64,000 bases of DNA from positions 124,001-188,000 of the forward strand of contig JAMLGR010000005.1 of the NCBI GenBank assembly GCA_023957775.1, in the 5' to 3' direction. This DNA comes from Fimbriimonadaceae bacterium (lineage in GTDB: Bacteria > Armatimonadota > Fimbriimonadia > Fimbriimonadales > Fimbriimonadaceae). The notes beneath the pieces are model-generated. The model ran no database searches. It worked only from the letters and a program-made list of their open reading frames with translations, and had not been told where the DNA came from. Below, in pieces: positions 36,720-45,393 of the stretch. The stretch's first letter is position 1. Every line of letters starts with the position of its first letter. The position numbers were made by a program, and so were the translations under genes.

Positions 36720-38417
36720 CTAACCCAGTCGCGGGTAGCGCGGAACCCACATGTGGGTATCGAGCGCTCGATCCAATTCGGTCTCGGCCAGTGGCGCCGC
36801 GACTCCTTCGGCGATGGCGGCCAACGCGACCTGGCGGGCGATCGCTCGGGAGACGTCTCGGATCGAGGTGAGCGGAGGCAGGATCGGAGCGCCGGGGAAG
36901 CTCGCCGCCACCCGGGCAAGCTCCCGGGACGCGGCCATGAACATGCCGGCCGTGACACGTCGGGCCTTCGAAGCCACCACACCCAACCCCACGCCCGGGA
37001 AGACGTAGCTGTTGTTGCACTGGGCGACGGGGTGCGTGCGCCCCTCGTGCTCCACGGGGTCGAAGGGGCTTCCGGTCGCGACAACGGCGCGTCCCTCGGT
37101 CCACGCGATCAGGTCCTTGGGCTGCGCTTCGGTCTGCGACGTCGGGTTCGAGAGCGGGAAGATGATCGGCGTTTCCGCGTGGCGCGCCATCTCGCGCACG
37201 ATTGCTTCCGTGAACATCGCGGGCTTGCCCGACACGCCGACGAGCACGGTGGGATGGGCGTGCTTCACGACTTCGTACAGCGGAATGTGCTCTGGGTCGA
37301 GCCCCTCGAACGCCGCCAAGTTACTCTTCGGCCGCAAGAAGCGGCGCTGGAACGGCTGCACCCCGCCCATCTCCTCGTGCATCAGGCCCCGCGAGTTGAG
37401 CACCCAGAACCGACCCACCGCCTCGGACTCTGTCAGGCCCTCCTCGATCATCGCATCCGCGAGCTGGTTGGCGATTCCGATCGACGCGGAGCCTGCGCCG
37501 AGCAGCACCACGCGCTGGTCGCGGAGCGCCGTTCCCGCTCGCTGCATCGCGGAGAGAAGCGCCGCCACCGTGACCGCGGCGGTGCCTTGGATGTCGTCGT
37601 TGAACGTGCAGAGGTCGTCCCGGTACTTCTCCAACAGGAAGCTCGCGTTGTCGCGGGCGAAGTCCTCCCACTGCAGCAGGACGTTCGGGAAGACCTGTTT
37701 CACGGCCTCCACGAACTGATCGATGAACGCAAGGTAGGCGTCGCCGCGAACGCGGGGGTTGCGCCAGCCCAGGTAGTGCGGGTCGGCCAGGCGCGATTCG
37801 TTGTCCGTTCCGACGTCGAGAAAGATCGGGAGCGTCCTCGCGGGATGGATGCCGCCGCACAGCGTGTAGAGAGACAGCTTGCCGATGGGGATGCCCATGC
37901 CTCCGGCGCCTTGATCGCCCAGGCCGAGGATGCGCTCGCCGTCGGTCACGACGATCACGTCCACGTCCTTCACGGGCCGGTTGTCCAGCAGTCGCACCAT
38001 CTCGTCGCGCTGGGGATAGGTGAGGAACAGGCCCCGTGGGCGGCGGTAGATGTTGCTGAAGTGCCGGCACGCGGCCCCGACGGTGGGGGTGTAGATCAGC
38101 GGCATCATCTCCTCGACGTGATCGAGGAGCAGGCGGTAGAAGAGCACCTCGTTACGGTCCTGCAGGCCCCGCAGATAGATGTGTTTCTCCATCTCGGTGG
38201 ACTTGAAGCTGAACTCGCCGTAGATCCGGTGCAGTTGCGTCTGGATGTCGGTGACGAAGGCCGGCAGGAGGCCGTCTAGCCCAAAACGGTGGCGTTCGGT
38301 TTCCTCAAACGCCGTGCCCTTGTTCAGCAAGGGGGTTTCCAGCAGGGCGATTCCATGAAGCGACGTCCTGAGAACGTCCTCGCCCTCGGGCGAGCGGTGA
38401 AGTTGAAAGTCGAGCAA
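36720..38417 (-). CDS. maeA: NAD-dependent malic enzyme (malate dehydrogenase, decarboxylating)
   Basis: 565 residues; converts malate to pyruvate and CO2 with NAD(P). It is the long form of the family. Visible motifs are YTPTVGAACRHFSNIYRRPR near the N-terminus, VTDGERILGLGDQGAGGMGI, the metal site around EDFARDNA and FNDDIQGTAAVTVA, the Rossmann loop VLLGAGSASIGIA, and FPLSNPTSQTEAQPKD, RAVVATGSPF and NNSYVFPGVGLG. The start is TTG at 38417, chosen because AGGAG lies seven bases before it and no better codon is near. The CCCAAGG heptamers follow the stop at once. Confidence 0.94.
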   Translation of the reverse strand: MLDFQLHRSPEGEDVLRTSLHGIALLETPLLNKGTAFEETERHRFGLDGLLPAFVTDIQTQLHRIYGEFSFKSTEMEKHIYLRGLQDRNEVLFYRLLLDHVEEMMPLIYTPTVGAACRHFSNIYRRPRGLFLTYPQRDEMVRLLDNRPVKDVDVIVVTDGERILGLGDQGAGGMGIPIGKLSLYTLCGGIHPARTLPIFLDVGTDNESRLADPHYLGWRNPRVRGDAYLAFIDQFVEAVKQVFPNVLLQWEDFARDNASFLLEKYRDDLCTFNDDIQGTAAVTVAALLSAMQRAGTALRDQRVVLLGAGSASIGIANQLADAMIEEGLTESEAVGRFWVLNSRGLMHEEMGGVQPFQRRFLRPKSNLAAFEGLDPEHIPLYEVVKHAHPTVLVGVSGKPAMFTEAIVREMARHAETPIIFPLSNPTSQTEAQPKDLIAWTEGRAVVATGSPFDPVEHEGRTHPVAQCNNSYVFPGVGLGVVASKARRVTAGMFMAASRELARVAASFPGAPILPPLTSIRDVSRAIARQVALAAIAEGVAAPLAETELDRALDTHMWVPRYPRLG

Positions 38418-38493
38418 TTCGAGCTCCTGGGCTGGTGAGAGCCTCGCTTTGACTTTACCGCGAAGGCAGGGGCCATTGGTGTTAGGATGGGAC

Positions 38494-40065
38494 GTGGATG
38501 AAGCGCGGCGCCCGGCGTCCCTCGTGTGGTTCCTCCCGCTGACGGGTGTGGCGACCCTCGCGTGCCTGATTCAACCGCTGGGCCTTATCCCTATGTTCTT
38601 CGAGGAGCCGGGAATCCTCCCCGTTCTCTTCGGCATAAGGAGCCCCGAATGGGACTTCGGGCCCGACAGTTGGCCTTTTCTCGTGTTGTTCGCGATAGGA
38701 GTCACGGCGTTGCGGTTCGGGTTCCGAAGGAGTCCACGTGCGCCCGCCTGGTTACTCGTGTTCTGGACCCTGGGTCTGGGCTTTCTGCCAAGTCTCATTC
38801 CGCGAGGAGATCTCATCGACGCCATCCTCATGGGAGGGGCTCCGGACACTCTGATCGGAATGATTTTGTTGAACGCGACGTCCTATGCCGATGCAGCCGT
38901 AACGTTTCTCGTGTTGCTCGTTCCATGGCTCCTTGTCGCCAAAGTCACGCTGGCTCCGGACTTCCGAAGCTGGTTTGGTGCGGAGCCCGAGCTGGAGCGC
39001 GGCTACGCCTCGAGGGATCGCGCCACCACGGGTTGGAGTCGCCTCCGTCCCTTGGTCCTGGCGACCGTGCTCATCAGCGTGTGGGGAGCGTTCGCCTTCC
39101 TTACGATCTTCTCGTTCGCTCGCGATGAATCGACCTTGGCAGCGCTTCTCGCAGCGGGGGTCGATGTCTTGTTTGCGATGCTGGGAGTCGTTCCCTTCGT
39201 CGTGTGCGTCGGGCTGATCCTTTGGCTAAGGTACGAGCAATTGACCGTCGACCGGGGTGGAGTCAGCCTCTTGGTTCTCCGGTTCCGGCCCTTCTTTGCC
39301 CCATGGGACCGAATTCGATCGATCGACGTGGTGGAGCATGACCGCCGCCCACGATCGGCGATCATCGCTTACCGCTCCCGGTTCTTTGTGCCGTTCTCGT
39401 TCGGAGTGCATGCGAAGCGGTATGAGGACGGCGAGACGGCGATCGATGCGATCCTTGCGGAGGCAGACCAGCGCGGGGTGCCGGTCCGGCGATGGCGCTC
39501 GCCCGACCGGACCGTCCTCTTCGGGTGGTCGGCGATCGGCCTTGGGATTCTGCTCTTGGTCGCCCTTGAAATCGAGAGCTACCGGCTGATGCGTGGTTTC
39601 TTCGACCCCGACTTCGTTGCGCACATGGACGTCCTCGCCGGGCTGTTTCCCCTCACAAGTCTCCACGTCGCTTCGATTGTGTTTGTGGGACTGGGGTTTG
39701 GGCTTCTCTCCGCCCACCACCGCGGCGGGTCGCGGCCGGTGCTCCTCGTGTTGTTGGCGATCGCAACGCACACGTTCCCAGATCCCATCCTTCACTGGCT
39801 CGTGTGGATCGCCATCTATGCGATCGTGACTGCCCGGCTTAGCCCCCTCATCATCGACCCGGTCGCCCCTCATCCAACGGACGCGCAGTGGGAGATCGCG
39901 TACGGATTCCTTCAATATGCGTCTTTGTTCGCGGTCGTCGGCTACTATGCGGGCGTATCCTTGGGTCGTCGCCGCCTTCATGGGAAGAACGTGGTCCGCG
40001 AGCCCGTCCCGGATGTGCCGGCATCGTTGGTGGCGGGTTCTGCGAGGCGTCTCGACGATGTCTAA
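38494..40065 (+). CDS. Multispanning membrane protein with a PH-like cytoplasmic insert, unknown function
   Basis: About 523 residues with roughly ten hydrophobic segments (for example SLVWFLPLTGVATLACLIQP, FLVLLVPWLLVAKVTL, LLAAGVDVLFAMLGVVPFVV). Between segments 6 and 7 lies LTVDRGGVSLLVLRFRPFFA PW...IRSIDVVEHDRRPRSAII, which looks like the bacterial PH-like domain found in YdbS-type proteins. The start is uncertain: the GTG at 38494 has AGGA six bases upstream; a GTG at 38479 and a TTG at 38449 are alternatives. Its 3' end overlaps the deacetylase-like gene by eight bases, so the two are coupled. Confidence 0.65.
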   Translation: MDEARRPASLVWFLPLTGVATLACLIQPLGLIPMFFEEPGILPVLFGIRSPEWDFGPDSWPFLVLFAIGVTALRFGFRRSPRAPAWLLVFWTLGLGFLPSLIPRGDLIDAILMGGAPDTLIGMILLNATSYADAAVTFLVLLVPWLLVAKVTLAPDFRSWFGAEPELERGYASRDRATTGWSRLRPLVLATVLISVWGAFAFLTIFSFARDESTLAALLAAGVDVLFAMLGVVPFVVCVGLILWLRYEQLTVDRGGVSLLVLRFRPFFAPWDRIRSIDVVEHDRRPRSAIIAYRSRFFVPFSFGVHAKRYEDGETAIDAILAEADQRGVPVRRWRSPDRTVLFGWSAIGLGILLLVALEIESYRLMRGFFDPDFVAHMDVLAGLFPLTSLHVASIVFVGLGFGLLSAHHRGGSRPVLLVLLAIATHTFPDPILHWLVWIAIYAIVTARLSPLIIDPVAPHPTDAQWEIAYGFLQYASLFAVVGYYAGVSLGRRRLHGKNVVREPVPDVPASLVAGSARRLDDV

Positions 40066-41035
40066 TAGGCGTCCCTGCGTCTCCGTGTTCATGGATGTCG
40101 AGGACCCCATTCACCTGTTGGCGGACGACGCCGCGTTGGAGTTGGCGGAGGTCTTCGATCGCGCCAGGGTCCGCGGCTCGTTCTGCGTGACCGGCGAGAA
40201 GTGCCGCGTCCTGCTGCGTCGGGGCCGAGAAGACGTGGTGGAAGCGCTCCGCAAGCACTGCCTGGGGCTGCACACCGATACCCACTCCCGCCACCCGACC
40301 ACGATGGAGAGGCTGGCGGACCTGCCGTTCGGACAGGGCTGTAAGGCGGCCCTGGAGGCGGAGCGGCCGGGTTTCGAGTCCTTTGTGTCCGCCTTCGGGA
40401 GGCCGCCCGCGTTTTGGGGCGGGGCGGGCAACACGTGGGCGCCGGAGATCACCGATGCCCTGAAGGCGCTGGGGATCCCCGCCTACGCCTATGCGCTGAC
40501 GCAGGTGCCGGAGCACCAGGTGCATCGATTCAACGGCGTGCTGGCCTTTCCTCAGCACGTCTCCGTGTCGGAAGCCGAGTGGGCAGACGACGACTTGGCA
40601 TCCGCGGCCGCGGAACGTGTGTTCGCCGCCCTGCGCGAGCGTGCCGGGGCGTGGACCGGACTGTTCGTCGGGCATCCCACCCGGTTCCGCTTCCCCAGCT
40701 TTTGGGATGGGGCGTTCTTTGGCGGCCAAACCGCTCCCAATTTCGAGTCGCTGGAGCCCGTCGCGCCCGAGTTGTACGATCGCGCACGGGGGAACCTGGC
40801 CCGGTTTTTGGTACGGCTGCGGGAGGCGGCGGCGATCGAGGGGTTGGACGACGTGACCCCCACTCTCGAGCGCTGGATCCCGGCAGGCGAGGGGGAGAGG
40901 CGGTTCTTCCGCGAGCAGACGCCCCTCGCTTTGCACGCGGCCGCGAGATGGCCGGTGCATCGCCCGGACCTGCGTGCGGACGGGATTGTGGAGAAGACGC
41001 TCGCGCTCGAGTCCACTCTCGAAGTGGAAGGTTAG
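40058..41035 (+). CDS. Polysaccharide deacetylase-like protein (NodB-type fold)
   Basis: 325 residues, cytoplasmic by sequence. The first strand has VSVFMDVEDPIHL, with the Asp of the carbohydrate esterase 4 motif; LHTDTHSRHPT gives the H(x)nH metal ligands; FWGGAGNTWAPEI replaces the usual RxPxG motif. It therefore has a NodB-like metal centre with divergent later motifs, and may deacetylate a sugar or hydrolyse an amide (compare the allantoinase/PuuE branch). The ATG at 40058 overlaps the stop of the membrane protein gene. The substrate is unknown; translational coupling implies a shared role. Confidence 0.7.
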   Translation: MSNRRPCVSVFMDVEDPIHLLADDAALELAEVFDRARVRGSFCVTGEKCRVLLRRGREDVVEALRKHCLGLHTDTHSRHPTTMERLADLPFGQGCKAALEAERPGFESFVSAFGRPPAFWGGAGNTWAPEITDALKALGIPAYAYALTQVPEHQVHRFNGVLAFPQHVSVSEAEWADDDLASAAAERVFAALRERAGAWTGLFVGHPTRFRFPSFWDGAFFGGQTAPNFESLEPVAPELYDRARGNLARFLVRLREAAAIEGLDDVTPTLERWIPAGEGERRFFREQTPLALHAAARWPVHRPDLRADGIVEKTLALESTLEVEG

Positions 41036-41039
41036 GGTC

Positions 41040-41684
41040 TTACTCGAACGTCAGGCGGAGCACCGGGCGAAACGCCTTGGGACCGTCCTTCGAGTAGAAC
41101 TTGTAGATGCCGTCGTCCGGGCTCATCGCGCTGGTCAGGGCCAACGCCATCGGTCCCGATTTCTGGGCCGCCTCGAGGTACTTGGCGAAGTTGCCCGGGC
41201 CCTTGAGGAGGTCGATGGAAATGGGGAACTCCTTGTCCGTCTCGAGCTTCTCGGGCGCGCCTTTGCCGAACGCCGCGTCCTTCCCGCCATCGGGCATGAA
41301 CTTGGAGAGCTGGGCGTAGTCCCACGTCTTCTCGCCGAACCCGTTGGGCATGGGGCGAACCTCGAGCGGGTACGCCTTCGCGGCATCGAGCGTGAAGGCG
41401 GGTTCGGGAATGTGCGTGAGCACGAGCACGGCCGTCTTGAGGGTTTTGCCTTTCGGAACGTCCCCAACGCCGAACTTGAGGAACGCGTAGCCGAAATCCT
41501 CGGAACCGACGGCGTCCGAGGCGACGCTGACATCTCCCCCGCCCCAAACGCGCAGGTACTCGTCGCTGTCCTGGTTCGCGGCGCGGGGATAGACCCAGAC
41601 GTCGTCGGTGGGGATCAGCTCGATGGTTTGCGGCGTGGCAAAGGGGGCGTGAAGGGCTGCTGCGGCGAGAAGGAGAGTGATCAT
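41040..41684 (-). CDS. Secreted DNRLRE-type (CBM-like) domain protein
   Basis: 214 residues. A short signal (MITLLLAAAALHAPFATPQT) leads to ELIPTDDVWVYPRAANQDSD EYLRVWGGG...YAFLKFGVGDVPKGKTLKTA, the typical DNRLRE domain pattern (TxDxxVxx...LxxxxxxYLKFDLSxIP), which binds carbohydrate in many secreted enzymes. It ends FRPVLRLTFE, the last strand of the domain. It has no catalytic module, so it is probably a stand-alone surface or binding protein. GAGGGGG precedes the ATG. It ends five bases from the convergent deacetylase-like gene. Confidence 0.8.
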   Translation of the reverse strand: MITLLLAAAALHAPFATPQTIELIPTDDVWVYPRAANQDSDEYLRVWGGGDVSVASDAVGSEDFGYAFLKFGVGDVPKGKTLKTAVLVLTHIPEPAFTLDAAKAYPLEVRPMPNGFGEKTWDYAQLSKFMPDGGKDAAFGKGAPEKLETDKEFPISIDLLKGPGNFAKYLEAAQKSGPMALALTSAMSPDDGIYKFYSKDGPKAFRPVLRLTFE

Positions 41685-41730
41685 GGCGACCCCCTCAGTT
41701 TACGCGGTGGGGCCTTGTCCGTGCCTCTCA

Positions 41731-41770
41731 AACGAAAACGCCCGCCCCGGACCGTGTCCGAGGCGGGCGT
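41731..41770 (-). terminator. Intrinsic terminator of the PEP-CTERM gene
   Basis: On the minus strand ACGCCCGCC pairs with GGCGGGCGT around a 15-base loop, followed by TTTCGTTT. It is immediately after the stop of the gene at 41782. Confidence 0.85.
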
Positions 41771-41781
41771 CTCGGCCGCGC

Positions 41782-42747
41782 TTACTTGCGGCGTCGGCGA
41801 AGGAGGGCGGCGGCGCCGAGGCCGAGGACCGCCATCGTGGCGGGCTCGGGCACCGGGGTCACCGTCACGTTGTCGAATAGGGCGAACGTGAGGCCATGCT
41901 GCGTGCTCGAGCTGGTCGCGTTGATGTCCGAGGACATCAGCAGGATGTTCGAACCCCCGAGGTTGACGGTCGAGGCATCGACCTGGGCGATCGGCGTGGC
42001 CACCCCGTTGTTGTCCGTGATGGTCCAGAGGATGTTGTTGCCGGTCTTCTCGATCACCGAGGTGCGCCACATGAACCCGGCGCTGCCGACGTTGGTGTTG
42101 CCGGTCTGGGACGCGAACAGGGCGCCCTGGGACGCGGGGATCGGCACGTTGCCGAAGTTCGCGTAGTAGGGGTGCGTGTTGTTCCGGTTGCCGGTTCCGG
42201 TCGCAAAGAACACCGGATCGCCGTCGGGGTAGCCCGTTCCGGACGCGCTGGAGTACGCCCGCCAGTCCACGCTCGAACCGCCGTCGCCGGTCGCCGCGAA
42301 CCACACGCTATCCTGGCTGCCGCCCGGCCACTGGGGCGTGGTTCCCGCCGTGCCGACGCCCATGCCGCCGAGCTGCGTGGAGCCGCTTCCTCCCGCGGGG
42401 GCCGGGCCGATGAAGTTCAGCCACATCTGCGCGGTGACGCGGTAGTCGCCCGAGGGCAATGCAAAGCCGTTCGGGGAGGCGCTCAAACCACCGAAAATGC
42501 CCGCTTGCACGTTGGCCGCGAGCAGCAGGCCGCGGGTCGAGCCACCCGAACCGGGAGCGGAGGGAATGCCCACCGTGCTGTAGTCGAAGAAGATATTCGC
42601 GACGTTGTTCGTCGGGTCGCTGTCCGACCGGTTGACGGTCCAGTTCGCGGTGTGGTCGACATCGAAGTTGTCGGAAAACTGTGCCGAACCCAGCGCGGCC
42701 ATGGCCATCAGCGCAAGGGTCGCCATCGGGGTGTAGGTTTTGTTCAT
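41782..42747 (-). CDS. PEP-CTERM sorting domain protein
   Basis: 321 residues; the ATG at 42747 follows GAGGAGAT. The signal peptide MATLALMAMAALGSA is followed by FSDNFDVDHTANWTVNRSDS, the start of a LamG-like sandwich, then long Gly/Ser/Asn-rich beta segments (GLLLAANVQAGIFGGLSASP, IEKTGNNILWTITDNNG), and FALFDNVTVTPVPEPATMAV with LGLGAAALLRRRRK: a complete PEP-CTERM tail. It is exported and probably surface-bound, with unknown ligand. It is the strongest of the four PEP-CTERM proteins here by ribosome binding site and terminator, which suggests high expression. Confidence 0.88.
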   Translation of the reverse strand: MNKTYTPMATLALMAMAALGSAQFSDNFDVDHTANWTVNRSDSDPTNNVANIFFDYSTVGIPSAPGSGGSTRGLLLAANVQAGIFGGLSASPNGFALPSGDYRVTAQMWLNFIGPAPAGGSGSTQLGGMGVGTAGTTPQWPGGSQDSVWFAATGDGGSSVDWRAYSSASGTGYPDGDPVFFATGTGNRNNTHPYYANFGNVPIPASQGALFASQTGNTNVGSAGFMWRTSVIEKTGNNILWTITDNNGVATPIAQVDASTVNLGGSNILLMSSDINATSSSTQHGLTFALFDNVTVTPVPEPATMAVLGLGAAALLRRRRK

Positions 42748-42824
42748 GCCATCTCCTCAGTTCAGGTCAGTAGGCCAACCCGGGGGATCCGAGTCGGCAT
42801 CGGTGAACCCAGTATAGACAATAA

Positions 42825-42844
42825 TGCCGGGGTTGGACCCGGCA
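42825..42844. promoter_or_regulatory. Inverted repeat upstream of the PEP-CTERM gene
   Basis: TGCCGGG-N6-CCCGGCA, perfect seven-base arms, about 80 bases before the PEP-CTERM start; TATACT on the same (minus) strand lies at about 42811-42816. It is a possible operator or leader hairpin. Confidence 0.4.
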
Positions 42845-42908
42845 ATAGTACGGGATCGCCCCGATTCGCGTGGGTGCGTGGCCTGCAGAGCAGGTGCCAT
42901 CCTGAGCG

Positions 42909-43361
42909 GTGCCCACGTTGAAGTTCGAGTTCTGGGTCGACGCCCCCATCGAGGAGGTTTGGGACTTCCACAGCTCCGCCAGGGCACTGGAACTGCTGAC
43001 GCCTCCGGGCAGGCGCTTGGAGCCCCTCGTCGAGTCGCTGGACGTCGTGGATGGGGCTCTTCACGTCTTCCGCTTCCGCGAAAGGGGTTGGACAGGCGTG
43101 TGGAAAGCGAGGATCTCGAACGTGCGCCCGCCCCATCGCTTCGTGGACACGGCGGAGCACTCGCCCTTTGCCCACTGGCAGCACGTCCACGAGTTTGTTG
43201 CTCTCGAGGGACGAACTCTGGTGCGCGATACGGTCACCTACCAGCCGCCGTTCGGCGTGCTCGGTTGGCTGGCCGACCAGCTCTTCATCCGGCGCGATAT
43301 CGAACGGTTGTTCGCTTACCGGAGGGAGGCCACCCAGGCGGCGCTGCAACGGCGCACTTGA
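42909..43361 (+). CDS. SRPBCC (START-like) ligand-binding protein
   Basis: 150 residues, GTG start. The fold is read from FEFWVDAPIEEVWDFHSSAR at the start, LLTPPG, a central GWTGVWKARISNVRPPHRFV, HWQHVHEFVALEGRTLVRDT and the long C-terminal helix ADQLFIRRDIERLFAYRREA. This is the group of cell-division-inhibitor-like or coenzyme-Q-binding cyclases. It binds an unknown hydrophobic ligand. It is a single gene, convergent with dapB. Confidence 0.85.
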   Translation: MPTLKFEFWVDAPIEEVWDFHSSARALELLTPPGRRLEPLVESLDVVDGALHVFRFRERGWTGVWKARISNVRPPHRFVDTAEHSPFAHWQHVHEFVALEGRTLVRDTVTYQPPFGVLGWLADQLFIRRDIERLFAYRREATQAALQRRT

Positions 43362-43392
43362 TTGACGGGGGCCTTCGCTTGCCCGTCCAGCT

Positions 43393-43420
43393 CACGCCCG
43401 TCCAGCGGGCGTGGCACCCG
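43393..43420. repeat. Dispersed hairpin repeat, complete copy
   Basis: CACGCCCG-TCCAG-CGGGCGTG followed by GCACCCG, identical over 28 bases to the copy at 49638-49665. It lies between the convergent SRPBCC and dapB genes. Confidence 0.85.
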
Positions 43421-43457
43421 TGGGGGTGGTCCCTCGACCCCGGCAAATCTGAACTCT

Positions 43458-44255
43458 CTAGTCCAACAGGGTGTCGAGACCGATCACCAGCCCGTGGAGC
43501 GAACGGACGCGGCGCACGCAGAGGGCGACCCCTTCCATGAACGAGCTGCGGTCGAGGGAGTCGTGGCGCAAGGTCAGCGTCTCGCCCTGGCCTCCGAACA
43601 CCACGAGCTGGTGCGCGACCAACCCGGGCAGTCGAACCGAATGGACCGGCACGCCTTGCACCGTGCCCCCCCGAGCCCCTTCCACGTGGAGAAGCTCCTC
43701 GCGGAGTGCGGGAGCCGTCTTCCGGGCCGCGGCGATTCGAGACGCGGTCAGTTGCGCGGTTCCGCTGGGTGCATCGGCCTTGCGGTCGTGGTGCATCTCG
43801 ATGACTTCGCAGTGCGGCATCCAGCGGGCAGCCATCTCGGCGAAGCGCATCATCAGCACGGCGCCCAAGGCGAAGTTGGGAACCACCATGGCGGGGGTCC
43901 CGGTCTCTTCGCACATCAAGGCAAGTTCGCGCAAGCTGGCGTCGTCGAGACCCGAGGTCCCGACGACCGGAGCGACCCCTCGGCGCAACGCGGACTCCGC
44001 GTGGTCGAAGGCGGCCGAAGGATGGGTGAACTCGACGAGCACGTCGCAGGGCACCGCATCGAGGGCCTCGCCCAGCCTTTCGGCGACCACAAGGTCGGGC
44101 GCGGAAGGACCGACGAGCTCGCGCAGAGAGGTGCCTCCCGCGGCGCGATCCACTGCAACGACGACCTCAAACTCTTTGGAGCCAGAGAGGGAGCGGGCAA
44201 CTTCTCGGCCCATCCGTCCGGCGACCCCCGCGATGGCGACGCGTACGGCGCTCAT
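43458..44255 (-). CDS. dapB: 4-hydroxy-tetrahydrodipicolinate reductase
   Basis: 265 residues; NAD(P)H-dependent step in lysine and diaminopimelate synthesis. The N-terminal Rossmann motif is VAIAGVAGRMGREVA; LVEFTHPSAAFDHAE and VVGTSGLDDASL follow; the substrate site has EMHHDRKADAPSGTA, with the catalytic His-His and Lys. The C-terminal strand VVFGGQGETLTLRHDS is typical. The ATG at 44255 overlaps the TGA of the upstream gene (ATGA), so the two are translationally coupled. Confidence 0.96.
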   Translation of the reverse strand: MSAVRVAIAGVAGRMGREVARSLSGSKEFEVVVAVDRAAGGTSLRELVGPSAPDLVVAERLGEALDAVPCDVLVEFTHPSAAFDHAESALRRGVAPVVGTSGLDDASLRELALMCEETGTPAMVVPNFALGAVLMMRFAEMAARWMPHCEVIEMHHDRKADAPSGTAQLTASRIAAARKTAPALREELLHVEGARGGTVQGVPVHSVRLPGLVAHQLVVFGGQGETLTLRHDSLDRSSFMEGVALCVRRVRSLHGLVIGLDTLLD

Positions 44256-44887
44256 GGGCGGCTCTCGGTGCGGCGCACCAGCTTCAGCGGGGGGGCGTCG
44301 ACGATCCATGGGAGGCCGTCGCCGTCGAGAAAGACCGTGCCTTGCTCCGAATCGACCTTGTAGGCAGGCTGCTTCTTTCCGCCGATCGTGATCTCTTCGG
44401 GGCCACGGTACGTCGTGGTGACGAGATCCCAGACCAGCGTTTCGAGGTTCAGGACGTAGCTCTTGACGGCCGTTCCAGGATCGGGAATCGAGGCGGGAAA
44501 CCACTGCTCCACCGGGTCGTTGGTCGGGGCGGTTCGCACCAAGGGGATGTTCTTGACCACGCGGCCCTCGTTCTCGAAGACCACGACGTTCGCGCTTCCC
44601 TCCATGAACGTGGCGGTCACCAGCCGGACCGTCCACGGGTTGCTGAGCTGCGTTCGCTGGGAGCGACGGAGAGGCTTGCCCTCGACATCGTAGACGCCTT
44701 CGGTGTGGGTCTCGATCCGCCTCCCGTCAGGGGCTTCGAACTTGACGTCGAGCACGGTGGATTTCGTCCCGTCGTTGCGAATCTCCTGGACCAGTTTGGC
44801 CTCCCCGGCTTTCGTTCCGTTGAGCTGGACGTCGTAGTCGAGGGTGATGGGAGCCAGAAGCAGAGACGCGAGAAGCGCGAGCGGCAT
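44252..44887 (-). CDS. Secreted DUF3108/DUF6134-like beta protein
   Basis: 211 residues. The short signal MPLALLASLLLAPIT precedes LDYDVQLNGTKAGEAKLVQE, a start shared by lipocalin-like proteins of the DUF3108/DUF6134 type, then repeated strands (LDVKFEAPDGRRIETHTEGV, SANVVVFENEGRVVKN, TYRGPEEITIGGKKQPAYKV). No catalytic residues are seen. It is cotranscribed with dapB through a four-base overlap, although a lysine-pathway role is not evident. A TACAAT box seven bases before the ATG suggests its own leaderless promoter inside the end of osmC. Confidence 0.65.
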   Translation of the reverse strand: MPLALLASLLLAPITLDYDVQLNGTKAGEAKLVQEIRNDGTKSTVLDVKFEAPDGRRIETHTEGVYDVEGKPLRRSQRTQLSNPWTVRLVTATFMEGSANVVVFENEGRVVKNIPLVRTAPTNDPVEQWFPASIPDPGTAVKSYVLNLETLVWDLVTTTYRGPEEITIGGKKQPAYKVDSEQGTVFLDGDGLPWIVDAPPLKLVRRTESRP

Positions 44888-44892
44888 ACTGG

Positions 44893-45321
44893 TTATTGTA
44901 CTGGGTCGTCCGCGATCTCCCACTTCGAGGTGACCGTCGGCGCGCGGCGCAACGTCGTCACGACCGTGCAGTACTTCTCATCGCTCAGCTCGACCGCGCG
45001 CTCCACCGCGACCGGGTCGAGATCTTCGCCCGCGAGGATGTGCGTCAAGGTGATCGATTCGAACGGGCGCGGCCACTCTCCTGGAGACGGGCGCACGCCT
45101 TCGACCTCGAGGCGGTAGCTCGTGAGCTTCTGGCGCTTCTTCACCAAGATGGAGACGACGTCCATGCCGCTGCAGGCCGCCGCGGACGCCAATAGGGCTT
45201 CCACCGGGCTGACGCCGAGGCTTTGACCGCCCGTTTCAGGCAGGCTGTCCATCGTGAAGCTGCCCCCGCTGTCGCCCGTCGCGCGAAACGCCATGCCGCC
45301 AATCCAATCCACCTTGACCAT
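44893..45321 (-). CDS. OsmC family peroxiredoxin-like protein
   Basis: 142 residues. The two redox cysteines of the family are present in AAACSGMDVVSIL and DEKYCTVVTTL. The N-terminus DWIGGMAFRATGDSGGSFTM and SLGVSPVEALLASAA fit the YhfA-type branch, in which Gly-Met-Asp follows the cysteine. It probably reduces organic peroxides or handles related thiols in the cytoplasm. The ATG at 45321 is chosen because TATGCT lies six bases upstream; a GTG five codons earlier is possible but less likely. Confidence 0.88.
   Translation of the reverse strand: MVKVDWIGGMAFRATGDSGGSFTMDSLPETGGQSLGVSPVEALLASAAACSGMDVVSILVKKRQKLTSYRLEVEGVRPSPGEWPRPFESITLTHILAGEDLDPVAVERAVELSDEKYCTVVTTLRRAPTVTSKWEIADDPVQ
44895..44900 (-). 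promoter_or_regulatory. -10 box before the DUF3108/DUF6134-like gene
   Basis: TACAAT seven bases before the ATG at 44887; it overlaps the last codons of the OsmC gene. Leaderless signature. Confidence 0.4.
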
Positions 45322-45327
45322 GGCCCG

Positions 45328-45333
45328 AGCATA
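45328..45333 (-). promoter_or_regulatory. -10 box of the OsmC gene
   Basis: TATGCT with TG directly before it, six bases from the ATG at 45321. Leaderless signature. Confidence 0.45.
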
Positions 45334-45346
45334 CACGCCAGAGCCC

Positions 45347-45388
45347 GACTCCCGATTCCCGATTCCCGATTCCCGATTCCCGATTCCC
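45347..45388. repeat. Six tandem heptamers, GATTCCC
   Basis: Five exact units and one GACTCCC, ending five bases from the stop of the polysaccharide export gene. On that gene's sense strand the array reads GGG separated by AATC, the same (GGGN4)n format as the array after malic enzyme but with an unrelated linker. Confidence 0.9.
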
Positions 45389-45393
45389 GTCCC

